A stretch of 11,771 nt of DNA from positions 1 through 11,771 of the forward strand of contig JAQTWR010000050.1 of assembly GCA_028689195.1 (NCBI GenBank), given 5' to 3'. This document shows, one piece after another, positions 5,400-11,771 of the stretch. The translations under genes were made by a program, and so were the position numbers. The notes below the pieces were generated by a model. It was not told where the DNA came from, searched no databases, and saw only the letters and a list, made by a program, of their open reading frames with translations. This DNA comes from Anaerolineales bacterium (GTDB lineage Bacteria; Chloroflexota; Anaerolineae; Anaerolineales; Villigracilaceae). Position 1 is the stretch's first letter. Each line of letters starts with the position of its first letter.

Positions 5400-6110
5400 A
5401 TGAACACTCACGCCGCTAAATTAATTCAGTCAGCGCTCGCGCATGGAAATTATGACCTCAAAGGTCAATTCATGCTGGGCAGCAATTACACTTTTTTTGT
5501 AGACGTTCATTACGAGGGCAAAATCTATAAAGCCGTGTATAAGCCCATCAGAGGCGAGCAGCCGCTTTGGGATTTCCCCGATAACTCGCTGGCGCAGCGC
5601 GAAGTCGCCGCGTATTTATTGAGCGAGGAACTCGGCTTTCACATTGTCCCGTTTACCATCTTGCGCGAGGATGGTCCCTATGGCGCGGGTTCGCTCCAGC
5701 AATATATCAACTACGACGTCGAATATCATTATTTCAACTTTACCGACGAAGATAAACAGGCGCTCAAACCCGTCATGTTGTTTGACCTGCTCGTCAACAA
5801 CGCCGATCGCAAAGGCAGTCACGTTTTTTTTGAAGAGGGCACGCGCGCGCTTTATGCGATAGATCATGGGATTTGTTTCCATGAAGAGGATAAACTCCGC
5901 ACCGTGATTTGGGATTTTGCGAATCAACCCATCCCCGACGAATTGCTCGCGCCTCTTTCCTCGACCTCGAATTGGGCTGCGCTTTTGGAATCTTATCTTA
6001 CGCCCAATGAAATCCGCGCCCTCAAAAGCCGCGCCGAATTTTTATTGACCGCCAAAATGTTTCCCCGCGTCCCGCAAGACAGGCGCGCGTTTCCATATCC
6101 GCCAATTTGA
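5400..6110 (+). CDS. SCO1664 family protein (PI3/4-kinase-like fold)
   Basis: A 236-aa protein of the SCO1664 family, which resembles the phosphatidylinositol 3/4-kinase and HipA-like catalytic fold. Visible motifs: a nucleotide-binding lysine in VYKPIRGEQPLWDF (K48), REVAAY (68-72, the position of the helix glutamate), a catalytic-loop-like NNADRKGSH (133-141, D136) and a metal-binding IDHG (154-157, D155). These suggest ATP-dependent phosphotransfer; the substrate is unknown. It follows DUF3090 by 57 bp filled with a hairpin repeat, and the same pair occurs in Actinobacteria. No good Shine-Dalgarno precedes the ATG at 5400, so translation may be coupled to the upstream gene or weak. It is shorter than many actinobacterial members, but no domain appears lost. 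Confidence 0.83.
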   Translation: MNTHAAKLIQSALAHGNYDLKGQFMLGSNYTFFVDVHYEGKIYKAVYKPIRGEQPLWDFPDNSLAQREVAAYLLSEELGFHIVPFTILREDGPYGAGSLQQYINYDVEYHYFNFTDEDKQALKPVMLFDLLVNNADRKGSHVFFEEGTRALYAIDHGICFHEEDKLRTVIWDFANQPIPDELLAPLSSTSNWAALLESYLTPNEIRALKSRAEFLLTAKMFPRVPQDRRAFPYPPI

Positions 6111-6182
6111 GTTTGCAGGTTTACAAGTTTACAGGTTGGCAAGTTAAAACCTGCTAACTTTCCAACTTTCTAACATTCCAAC
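6111..6182 (+). repeat. Octamer tandem-plus-inverted repeat before hom
   Basis: Seventy-two bases made of nine octamers: GTTTGCAG, GTTTACAA, GTTTACAG, GTTGGCAA, GTTAAAAC, then inverted units CTGCTAAC, TTTCCAAC, TTTCTAAC, ATTCCAAC. The array begins right after the stop codon at 6110 and ends right before the AGGAG ribosome site (6183-6187). The inner units (6135-6145 with 6156-6166) form a hairpin with one mismatch. There is no T-run. Confidence 0.85.
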
Positions 6183-6196
6183 AGGAGAACTTTCTC

Positions 6197-7234
6197 ATGC
6201 ACTACAAACTCGCGCTCATCGGCTTCGGCAACGTTGCCCGCTCGTTGGCAAAATTACTTCTGCGAAAAGAAGATTTGCTCAAACAGCAGGGAATCACGTT
6301 TTCATTTACGGGCATTTCTACGGGAAGTCATGGCTTCGCCGTGAACTCAAACGGACTGGATGTTCAAAAAGCCATTGAATTCGTCGAAAGCGGAAAAGAT
6401 ATTTCGCCATTGAACAATTCCCAATTTCCAATTCCCGATTCCCTTTCTGTAATTCAGCATTCATCCGCCGATGTGATTTTCGAGAATTCCCCCGTCAACA
6501 CGCAGACGGGACAGCCCGCGCTCGATCATATCCGCGCGGCGTTAAATCTTGGGATGCACGCCATTACCGCCAACAAAGGTCCCGTGGTGCATGGCTACCG
6601 CGAATTAACCGCGTTGGCGAAATCCAAAGGGAAGCAGTTCAAGTTTGAATCCACCGTGCTGGGCGGCGCGCCGGTATTTTCCGTCTTCCGCGAATCTTTC
6701 CCGCTCGCGGAACTTTCTTCGATCAAAGGAATTTTCAACGCGACCACCAACGTCATCCTCTCGCGCATGGAAGACGGCGAAGCGTATGAAGACTCGGTCA
6801 AGTACGCGCAGTCCATCGGTTTGGCGGAGACCGACCCAACCAACGACGTGGACGGCTGGGACGCGGCGATCAAAGTCGCGGCGCTGGTCACCGTGTTATG
6901 GGATACGCCCATGACTCCGCAGCAGGTCAATCCCACTGGTATTCGCGGAATTACATCCGAAATGATTGCCAAAGCCAAAGCCGAAGGCAAGCGTTATAAA
7001 TTGGTTTGCTCCGCCGAAAAAGTGGATGGGAAAATTATCGCCAGCGTTTCTCCCCAACTTGTTGATTCATCATCTCCGCTTTACGGCATGATGAATTCCA
7101 GCACGGGCATTACTTTCAGAACCGACGTGATTCTCGATTACTCGATTGTCCTTTCAGAAAAGCCCGGCATGAAGGGCGGTCCCGTTGAAACGGCGTACGG
7201 CTTGTTTGCAGATTTTGTGACGATTGCGAAGTAA
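6197..7234 (+). CDS. hom: Homoserine dehydrogenase, short form without ACT domain
   Basis: A 345-aa NAD(P)-dependent enzyme that reduces aspartate semialdehyde to homoserine, the branch step toward threonine and methionine. Nucleotide-binding loop GFGNVA (9-14); substrate domain with TANKGPV (124-130), GIFNATTN (178-185) and GLAETDPTNDVDGWDAAIK (208-226), in which Glu211, Asp222 and Lys226 correspond to the active-site residues of the yeast enzyme. The protein ends after the catalytic fold, so the C-terminal ACT domain that gives threonine feedback in longer forms is missing; feedback inhibition is probably absent or weak. The start is supported by AGGAG at nine bases. Residues 73-82 (NNSQFPIPDS) come from a heptamer repeat in the DNA and look like a surface insertion. 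It follows the SCO1664-family gene through a hairpin repeat and ends at a strong terminator. Confidence 0.93.
   Translation: MHYKLALIGFGNVARSLAKLLLRKEDLLKQQGITFSFTGISTGSHGFAVNSNGLDVQKAIEFVESGKDISPLNNSQFPIPDSLSVIQHSSADVIFENSPVNTQTGQPALDHIRAALNLGMHAITANKGPVVHGYRELTALAKSKGKQFKFESTVLGGAPVFSVFRESFPLAELSSIKGIFNATTNVILSRMEDGEAYEDSVKYAQSIGLAETDPTNDVDGWDAAIKVAALVTVLWDTPMTPQQVNPTGIRGITSEMIAKAKAEGKRYKLVCSAEKVDGKIIASVSPQLVDSSSPLYGMMNSSTGITFRTDVILDYSIVLSEKPGMKGGPVETAYGLFADFVTIAK
6415..6443 (+). repeat. Heptamer array inside hom
   Basis: Four consecutive heptamers CAATTCC, CAATTTC, CAATTCC, CGATTCC plus one C lie in the coding sequence and encode the Ser/Pro-rich stretch around residues 74-82. They resemble the short tandem heptanucleotide repeats described in cyanobacteria. 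Unlike the intergenic arrays, no inverted half follows. Confidence 0.7.
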
Positions 7235-7269
7235 AAAACCTCCGAGGTATTCAAGACCTCGGAGGTTTT
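7235..7269. terminator. Bidirectional terminator between hom and the DUF1304 gene
   Basis: A 14-bp perfect stem AAAACCTCCGAGGT (7235-7248) and ACCTCGGAGGTTTT (7256-7269) with a seven-base loop. T-runs follow on the plus strand (TTTTCTTTT) and on the minus strand (TTTTTTAC). It starts right after the hom stop codon and lies four bases from the stop of the convergent gene. Confidence 0.9.
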
Positions 7270-7273
7270 CTTT

Positions 7274-7621
7274 TCACGCAACAAAAACCAACAACAGCGC
7301 CGCAATCGCGGGCAGCGCCTGCATATAAAATATCCGTTTGCTGACTGTGAGCGCGCCAAAAATTCCGGCGATGATGACGCAACTGAGAAAGAATATTTTC
7401 GTAGGGGAATCCGCGAACAAACTCCAGATCAAACCAGCCGCGAGAAATCCGTTATACAGCCCTTGATTCATCGCCAGCGTTTTGGATTGTTTGGCGAATT
7501 CTTCGGTCATGTGAAACGACTTTATGCCGCGCGGCTTGTCCCATAGGAACATTTCGAGGTAGAGAAAATTGAAATGCAGAAGGGCGATAATACCGATAAG
7601 AATATCCGAGATGAGTTTCAT
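7274..7621 (-). CDS. DUF1304 family membrane protein
   Basis: A 115-aa integral membrane protein with four predicted helices (about 3-24, 52-69, 75-92, 98-114). The family is recognised from LYLEMFLWD (20-28) after the first helix, MNQGLYNGFLAAGLIWSLF (51-69) and FYMQALPAI (98-106). The function of DUF1304 is not known. The start is placed at 7621 because AGGAG lies six bases upstream and the family begins there; an open frame extends 19 codons further to 7678 but that part overlaps the likely promoter. It is transcribed away from radA out of a shared spacer and ends four bases from the terminator shared with hom. Confidence 0.85.
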   Translation of the reverse strand: MKLISDILIGIIALLHFNFLYLEMFLWDKPRGIKSFHMTEEFAKQSKTLAMNQGLYNGFLAAGLIWSLFADSPTKIFFLSCVIIAGIFGALTVSKRIFYMQALPAIAALLLVFVA

Positions 7622-7650
7622 GGCAGTCTCCTGTAAATAAATTTTTGTTG

Positions 7651-7693
7651 AGTATAGCGCGTTTTCAAAACAGAACATAAATTCTGTTATACT
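7651..7693. promoter_or_regulatory. Divergent promoters with a central dyad (DUF1304 / radA)
   Basis: Two TATACT boxes face away from each other: 7651-7656 on the minus strand and 7688-7693 on the plus strand (with extended TG at 7685-7686). Between them AACAGAA (7669-7675), a 6-bp gap and TTCTGTT (7682-7688) form a perfect 7-bp dyad that covers the -35 area of both promoters, where a dimeric regulator could act. No -35 box is convincing. The dyad does not match a known LexA box that I can name. Confidence 0.55.
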
Positions 7694-7700
7694 CGCTTCA

Positions 7701-7738
7701 CCTCACCCCCAGCCCCTCTCCTAAAAGAGAGGGGGGAG
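7701..7738 (+). repeat. C-rich/G-rich hairpin repeat in the radA leader
   Basis: Pyrimidine-rich heptamers (CCTCACC, CCCAGCC, CCTCTCC) are followed by a purine-rich strand. CCCCTCTC (7713-7720) pairs with GAGAGGGG (7727-7734) around a 6-base loop. The 3' arm runs into the purine-rich ribosome site (GGGGGGAG, 7731-7738) ten bases before the radA ATG, so the fold would partly cover it. Repeats of this CCTCACCCCCAGCCCCTCTC type are common in environmental genomes. Confidence 0.7.
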
Positions 7739-7748
7739 TAAAAAGACT

Positions 7749-9155
7749 ATGTCAAAAACACATACGCGTTATGTCTGTCAACAGTGCGGACGAGTCGTTG
7801 CATCATACATGGGCAAATGCCCGCAGTGTGGATCGTTCAACAGCATGGTGGAAGAAGTTGTCCACGAAGAGCCGATCAGCAAGGGAGCGGTATCAAGCGG
7901 ACGCGGATTAAGCGGACGCTCGGAGCCGCGTCCCATTGCGGATGTCGGCGGCGAAGCGGAAGATAGAATCCACTTGAAGATCGAAGAATTTTCGCGCGTG
8001 CTCGGCGGCGGAATTGTCGTCGGTTCGATTGTCCTCGTCGGCGGCGATCCGGGCATCGGCAAATCCACGCTGATGCTGCAAATGGCGATGGAGATGGCAA
8101 ACACAAAACGCGTGTTGTATGTTTCGGGCGAAGAATCTGAACGACAGATCAAAATGCGCGCGGTGCGTTTGTTGGGCGGCGTAAGGACGAATCGCGATTC
8201 GTCCTTACCCAAAAATCTTTTACTCGTCACCGAAACAAATCTTGAAGTGATTTTGAATCACGTCAAAGACACAAAACCCGATTTATTAATTGTCGATTCA
8301 ATTCAGACCGTTTATCTCTCCGACCTTGATTCATCGGCGGGTTCGGTTTCGCAGGTGCGCGAATGTTCGTCGCAGTTGCGCGAGCTGGCAAAATCTTCGG
8401 GCGTGTCTGTTTTCTTAATTGGGCATGTCACCAAAGAAGGCAACATCGCGGGTCCGCGCGTGCTGGAACATATCGTGGATACGGTTTTATATTTGGAAGG
8501 CGACCGTTTTCAGGCGTATCGTCTGCTGCGTTCGGTGAAGAATCGCTTCGGCGCGACGGCGGAAGTCGGCGTGTTTGAAATGCGCGAAGGCGGCTTGGTC
8601 GAGGTGACGAATCCATCCGAGGCGTTTCTCGCGGAGCGATTGGTCAACGCGGCGGGTTCTGCGATTGCGGTGACGATGGAAGGCACGCGCCCGATTTTGG
8701 TCGAAATTCAGGGATTGACTTCGCCCACGCAGTTCGGCAACGCGCGGCGGACTCCCAACGGGGTGGACTTCAACCGCCTGTTATTGATTACCGCCGTGTT
8801 AACTCGCCGCGTGGGATTGAAACTCGCGGAGCAGGATACTTTTGTGAACGTGGTCGGCGGCATTCAAATTGACGAACCCGCCGCAGATTTGGCGATTGCC
8901 GCCGCGATTGCCTCTTCGTGGAAGGATGTTCCCGTCCGCGCGGAGGCGGTACTCATCGGCGAGATTGGTCTCGCGGGCGAGCTGCGGATGCCCGGTCAAA
9001 TGGTGGCGCGGCTGCGCGAGGCGCAGAAACTCGGCTTCAAGGTTGCCATCGTCCCCAAAGCGATTCGTCAAGGCGAGCCGTATCCAAAAGGAATTGAAAT
9101 CGTCGAGGTCAGGTCGCTGGATCAGGCGCTGACCGCGGCGCTGAAAAAAGGATGA
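7749..9155 (+). CDS. radA: DNA repair protein RadA (Sms)
   Basis: A 468-aa RecA-related ATPase that promotes branch migration and processing of recombination intermediates. Order of domains: an N-terminal zinc finger with C10, C13, C24 and C27 (CQQC...CPQC); a RecA-type core with Walker A GGDPGIGKST (98-107) and Walker B LLIVDSIQT (179-187); the RadA-specific KNRFG motif (264-268); and a C-terminal Lon-protease-like domain (about 290-468). Length is normal for the family. Residues 145-154 come from a perfect 28-bp palindrome in the DNA and lengthen the loop between RLLG and NLLLVTETN compared with the B. subtilis and E. coli proteins; the frame is kept and all motifs are intact. The ATG is preceded by a GGGGGGAG ribosome site within a hairpin. 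Monocistronic, with a terminator about 40 bp downstream. Confidence 0.97.
   Translation: MSKTHTRYVCQQCGRVVASYMGKCPQCGSFNSMVEEVVHEEPISKGAVSSGRGLSGRSEPRPIADVGGEAEDRIHLKIEEFSRVLGGGIVVGSIVLVGGDPGIGKSTLMLQMAMEMANTKRVLYVSGEESERQIKMRAVRLLGGVRTNRDSSLPKNLLLVTETNLEVILNHVKDTKPDLLIVDSIQTVYLSDLDSSAGSVSQVRECSSQLRELAKSSGVSVFLIGHVTKEGNIAGPRVLEHIVDTVLYLEGDRFQAYRLLRSVKNRFGATAEVGVFEMREGGLVEVTNPSEAFLAERLVNAAGSAIAVTMEGTRPILVEIQGLTSPTQFGNARRTPNGVDFNRLLLITAVLTRRVGLKLAEQDTFVNVVGGIQIDEPAADLAIAAAIASSWKDVPVRAEAVLIGEIGLAGELRMPGQMVARLREAQKLGFKVAIVPKAIRQGEPYPKGIEIVEVRSLDQALTAALKKG
8181..8208 (+). repeat. 28-bp perfect palindrome inside radA
   Basis: Fourteen bases GTAAGGACGAATCG are followed at once by their exact reverse complement CGATTCGTCCTTAC. 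It is read in frame as V-R-T-N-R-D-S-S-L inside the radA protein, at a loop whose length varies in the family. Intergenic palindromes of similar form are known in many environmental bacteria, so this is probably a repeat that settled in a coding region. Confidence 0.85.
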
Positions 9156-9194
9156 CGATTTTCCGTTTTGCGAAAATTGCAGCGAACGCATTCG

Positions 9195-9216
9195 AGCCGC
9201 CCATAAAGGGCGGCTT
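9195..9216 (+). terminator. Terminator of radA
   Basis: An 8-bp GC-rich stem AGCCGCCC (9195-9202) and GGGCGGCT (9208-9215) with loop ATAAA, followed by a poor T-run (TTACTTGT). It directly precedes the -10 box of the next gene. Confidence 0.65.
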
Positions 9217-9221
9217 ACTTG

Positions 9222-9227
9222 TATAAT
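9222..9227 (+). promoter_or_regulatory. Promoter -10 box of the solute-binding protein operon
   Basis: TATAAT at 9222-9227, a perfect -10 box immediately after the radA terminator. No -35 match at 17 bp; that position falls within the terminator stem. The leader of about 28 nt contains AAAAGGA (9248-9254), seven bases before the ATG at 9262. Confidence 0.55.
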
Positions 9228-9261
9228 TGACGCACGCTCTTTCGCATAAAAGGATTCTGCT

Positions 9262-11202
9262 ATGTCACATTCAAAACGCGCCCTCTTGTTCGCCGCTTTC
9301 TTTCTCTTAATGATTGCGTGCGGAATTTTCCCCTCGTCTTCCAGCGTTACGCCCGCCGCGTCTGAAACGCCCGCCGCGCCGATCTCCACCTCCGCGCCCG
9401 AATCGCGCGCGTTGACCATTTGCATCGGACAGGAGCCGCCTACGCTTTATCCCTTTGGCGAGCTGAGCGATTCCGCGCGCAGCGTCCTCGCCGCCGTTTA
9501 CGACGACCCGTATGACGTGGTCGGCTATAAATATCAAACGGGGATTCTCGCGCAAGTTCCGTCCATAGAAAATGGAGACGCGCAAATCACGCCTGTTGAG
9601 GTTAAAACCGGCGACGAGGTTGTAGACGCGGACGGGAATTTGATCAAATTGACGCAGGGCGCAAAAATCCGCCCGTCGGGTTGCCGCGCCGACGATTGCG
9701 CCATCGCTTACGACGGAGTCACTCCGCTCAAAGTGGATCAAATGACCGTCAACTTTCGGATGCGCAACGACCTTACATGGTCGGACGGAACGCCCATCAC
9801 AGCCGATGATTCTGTTTACGCATATACGCTCGCTTCCGCGCCCAACGCAAATCCCGTCAATGCCTATATCGCAAAATATACGCAAACTTACGAAGCCGCC
9901 GACGCGACCACCGCTCAATGGTGGGGCAAGCCCGGTTTTTTTGATTCTTCATACGCCGCGAATTTTTTCGCGCCCGCGCCGAAACATGTGTGGAGCAAAT
10001 TTACCGTCGCGCAAATGCCCGAAATTGATATGGCTTCGCGCTCGCCGATGGGTTGGGGCGCGTATATGATTCAGGAATGGGCGAAGGGCGACCACATCGC
10101 GTTGACGAAAAATCCGTACTATTATCGCGCCGCCGAAGGACTGCCGAAATTCGACAGGCTCGTCTTCCGTTTTATTTCCGACCCCAATATCGCCTTGACT
10201 GAATTGGTCGCCCGCCGCTGCGATATTCTCGACCCGTCAATTCGTCTCGATAGCCACGTCGGTTTGTTGCAGCAGATGCAGGCAGGCGAGCAGGCGCAAG
10301 CCTTCTTTACGCCCGGCATGACCATCGAATGGCTTGGGCTTGGCGTTACGCCGTCATCGTATGCAGACGGATACAACGTGGATTTTCAAATTGACAGGCA
10401 GGATATTTTCGGCGACGCGCACACGCGCCAAGCCATTGTCTATTGCTTAGACCGTCAATCGGTTGTGGATAATCTTCTGTTTGGGTTGACCGCCGTCCCC
10501 GCAACTTATATTCCCGTCGCGCATCCGTTGTACGACCCCAACACCCAAAAAATTCAATACGATCCAACCATCGGAAATTCGCTGCTCGATCAAGCGGGCT
10601 GGCGAGACGCCGACGGCGACCCGTCCACGCCGCGCATTGCGGTCACTGTGAAGAACGTCATTCCCGGCACGCCGCTCAAATTAAATTACTACACTACCAT
10701 TTCCACGCAGCGCAGGCAAGTTGCCGAAATTCTTACGCTGTCGCTTCAAAAATGCGGCGTCGAAGCCGTTCCGCAATATTTCTCGCAAAACGATCTTTAC
10801 TCATCGGGACCCATTGGACTTTTGTTTGGGCGCAAATTCGACCTCGCCGAATATTCGATGGGCGTCAATGATATTCAACCGCCGTGCGAGTGGTTTACCA
10901 GTCAGGAAGTCCCCGCCGACGAAAACTCGTGGATCGGCACAAACTTGAGCGGCTATAAAAATGAAGAATATGACGCCGTCTGCCGCACTGCCAAATCTGC
11001 GCTGCCCGACGAAAAAAACTACGCCGAATCCTACCGCCAAACTCAGGTCATCTTCGCGGACGAACTCCCTTCCATTCCGTTGTTTTATCGCCTGCGCGTC
11101 GCCGCCGCGCGCCCCGACCTTTGCGGTTTCGACCTCGACCCAACCGCCAATCCGCTTTGGAATATCGAAGCCTTTGACGTAGGCGAGGCTTGCCAGAAGT
11201 AA
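9262..11202 (+). CDS. ABC transporter solute-binding lipoprotein, family 5 (peptide-type)
   Basis: A 646-aa lipoprotein. A signal peptide with lipobox LMIAC gives a lipidated Cys20, followed by a Ser/Thr/Pro/Ala-rich tether (about 23-48). The body is of the SBP_bac_5 type that binds oligopeptides, nickel or sugars for ABC importers; the signature LTWSDGTPITADDSVYAY (171-188) is clear, as is WAKGDHIALTKNPYYYR in the middle. It is longer than the usual 500-600 residues, with an extra segment around 90-160 that includes Cys141 and Cys146. The start follows AAAAGGA at seven bases. The stop codon overlaps the ATG of a second binding protein (TAATG), so the two are translationally coupled. No permease or ATPase gene is in view, though they may follow. 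The ligand is unknown. Confidence 0.9.
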   Translation: MSHSKRALLFAAFFLLMIACGIFPSSSSVTPAASETPAAPISTSAPESRALTICIGQEPPTLYPFGELSDSARSVLAAVYDDPYDVVGYKYQTGILAQVPSIENGDAQITPVEVKTGDEVVDADGNLIKLTQGAKIRPSGCRADDCAIAYDGVTPLKVDQMTVNFRMRNDLTWSDGTPITADDSVYAYTLASAPNANPVNAYIAKYTQTYEAADATTAQWWGKPGFFDSSYAANFFAPAPKHVWSKFTVAQMPEIDMASRSPMGWGAYMIQEWAKGDHIALTKNPYYYRAAEGLPKFDRLVFRFISDPNIALTELVARRCDILDPSIRLDSHVGLLQQMQAGEQAQAFFTPGMTIEWLGLGVTPSSYADGYNVDFQIDRQDIFGDAHTRQAIVYCLDRQSVVDNLLFGLTAVPATYIPVAHPLYDPNTQKIQYDPTIGNSLLDQAGWRDADGDPSTPRIAVTVKNVIPGTPLKLNYYTTISTQRRQVAEILTLSLQKCGVEAVPQYFSQNDLYSSGPIGLLFGRKFDLAEYSMGVNDIQPPCEWFTSQEVPADENSWIGTNLSGYKNEEYDAVCRTAKSALPDEKNYAESYRQTQVIFADELPSIPLFYRLRVAAARPDLCGFDLDPTANPLWNIEAFDVGEACQK

Positions 11203-11771
11203 TGCGACGAATTTTCCTTACGCTTCTTTATTTGATTCTGCTCTCCGCGTCTTGCGCCCCTCAATCTGATTCTGTATTGACGGAAATTCCCGCGCCTTCG
11301 GCTACCTCGATTTTTTCCGCGCCCGCGCCAGACGTTATCCGCTTTGCGCTGGTCGGCGCGCCGCGCGCCACGAATGTTTGGGAACTGTTCGATAAAAGCG
11401 GCGCGACCTACGCGGATTATGCCCTGCGCTCCGAATATTTTCCGCGTTTGTATCATCTTGCCCCGCCGGATTTTTCCTTTCAGCCGCTCGCCGCGCAGGG
11501 ACTTCCAAGCGAAGTTATTCAAGACGGCGAATTTTATTCCGCTACCGTAAAACTCCGCGCGGACTTAAAGTGGACGGACGGCTCGCGCTTCACCGCCGCC
11601 GACGTTGCTTTCACCGCCAACGCCGCGCTCGCCTTTGAACTCAACTTCGATTGGGGCGCGTCTTACGCGCGCCATTATCTCGACCAGGTCGAAGCGCCCG
11701 ACGCGGCGACGGTCAAATTTGTTTTCAAGCAAAAACCCAACGTAAGAGTCTGGCAATATGGCGCGCTGCAG
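11202..11771 (+). CDS. Second family-5 solute-binding lipoprotein (partial, runs off the window)
   Basis: An open frame of 190 codons with no stop to the window end, starting at the ATG that overlaps the previous stop codon (TAATG). It begins with a lipoprotein signal (hydrophobic residues 4-14, then SASC with Cys18) and a short Ser/Ala/Pro-rich tether. The motif KWTDGSRFTAADVAFT (about 123-138) identifies the SBP_bac_5 family. It differs clearly from its neighbour in sequence, so it is not a recent duplicate. There is no ribosome site of its own beyond the GAAG before the overlap, which fits translational coupling. The C-terminal two thirds are missing. Confidence 0.88.
   Translation, partial: MRRIFLTLLYLILLSASCAPQSDSVLTEIPAPSATSIFSAPAPDVIRFALVGAPRATNVWELFDKSGATYADYALRSEYFPRLYHLAPPDFSFQPLAAQGLPSEVIQDGEFYSATVKLRADLKWTDGSRFTAADVAFTANAALAFELNFDWGASYARHYLDQVEAPDAATVKFVFKQKPNVRVWQYGALQ

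Noticed and set aside
4770..5411. Open frame of 213 codons antisense to DUF3090
   Set aside because: Starts in the hairpin repeat and ends in the MITE; the plus-strand frame has family motifs and a ribosome site.
7622..7678. Longer start for the DUF1304 protein
   Set aside because: The extra 19 codons overlap the promoter and have no ribosome site; the family begins at the inner Met, which has AGGAG upstream.
7669..7688. LexA (SOS) box before radA
   Set aside because: The dyad AACAGAA-N6-TTCTGTT does not fit the CTGT-N8-ACAG or the GAAC-N4-GTTC form; kept only as an unnamed dyad.
1..11771. A new defence, toxin-antitoxin, retron or other multi-gene system
   Set aside because: All sizeable genes fall in housekeeping, transport or known uncharacterised families; no nuclease, reverse transcriptase, toxin pair or phage gene is present.

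Overview
The window looks like ordinary chromosome from a bacterium of the Chloroflexota, most likely class Anaerolineae. This is inferred from gene content, not from a marker gene. The pointers are a neighbouring DUF3090 / SCO1664-family gene pair (known from Actinobacteria and Chloroflexota), a secreted sortase-like protein, a split B12-dependent acyl-CoA mutase, family-5 solute-binding lipoproteins, and intergenic spaces full of small palindromic repeats. I see no rRNA, tRNA, CRISPR array, transposase or phage gene, and no recognisable defence system.

Layout. Positions 1-28 may hold the first codons of a minus-strand gene. A 123-bp MITE (80-202) follows, then a sortase-like protein on the minus strand (211-819). 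The sortase leader (about 820-1166) carries two tandem GEMM-I riboswitches separated by an intrinsic terminator, behind an extended -10 promoter. A second MITE (1245-1367) lies in the divergent spacer before a GPH/MelB-type sugar-cation symporter (1430-2854, +). A palindromic two-way terminator separates the symporter from a minus-strand acyl-CoA mutase large subunit (2907-4586). The mutase active-site residues F89 and Q207 are those of isobutyryl-CoA mutase, not methylmalonyl-CoA mutase. A third MITE (4678-4800) sits inside the short 5' leader of DUF3090 (4815-5342). Then come a SCO1664-family kinase-like protein (5400-6110) and homoserine dehydrogenase (6197-7234), separated by two elaborate hairpin repeats. 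A DUF1304 membrane protein (7274-7621, -) diverges from radA (7749-9155, +). The window ends in two solute-binding lipoprotein genes joined by a TAATG overlap (9262-11202 and 11202 to the edge).

The genes do not form one pathway. The functional units are a c-di-GMP-type controlled surface enzyme, a sugar importer, a branched acyl-CoA mutase, a DUF3090-SCO1664-hom gene string, the divergent DUF1304/radA pair, and a tandem binding-protein operon.

The most striking aspect is the non-coding DNA. Three near-identical MITE copies each have perfect 8-bp target duplications. The MITE core and two intergenic spacers share one design: about four degenerate 7- or 8-mers followed by about four inverted copies. 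The radA leader shows a looser version. Related short repeats also sit in frame inside the coding sequences of hom (heptamers) and radA (a perfect 28-bp palindrome).
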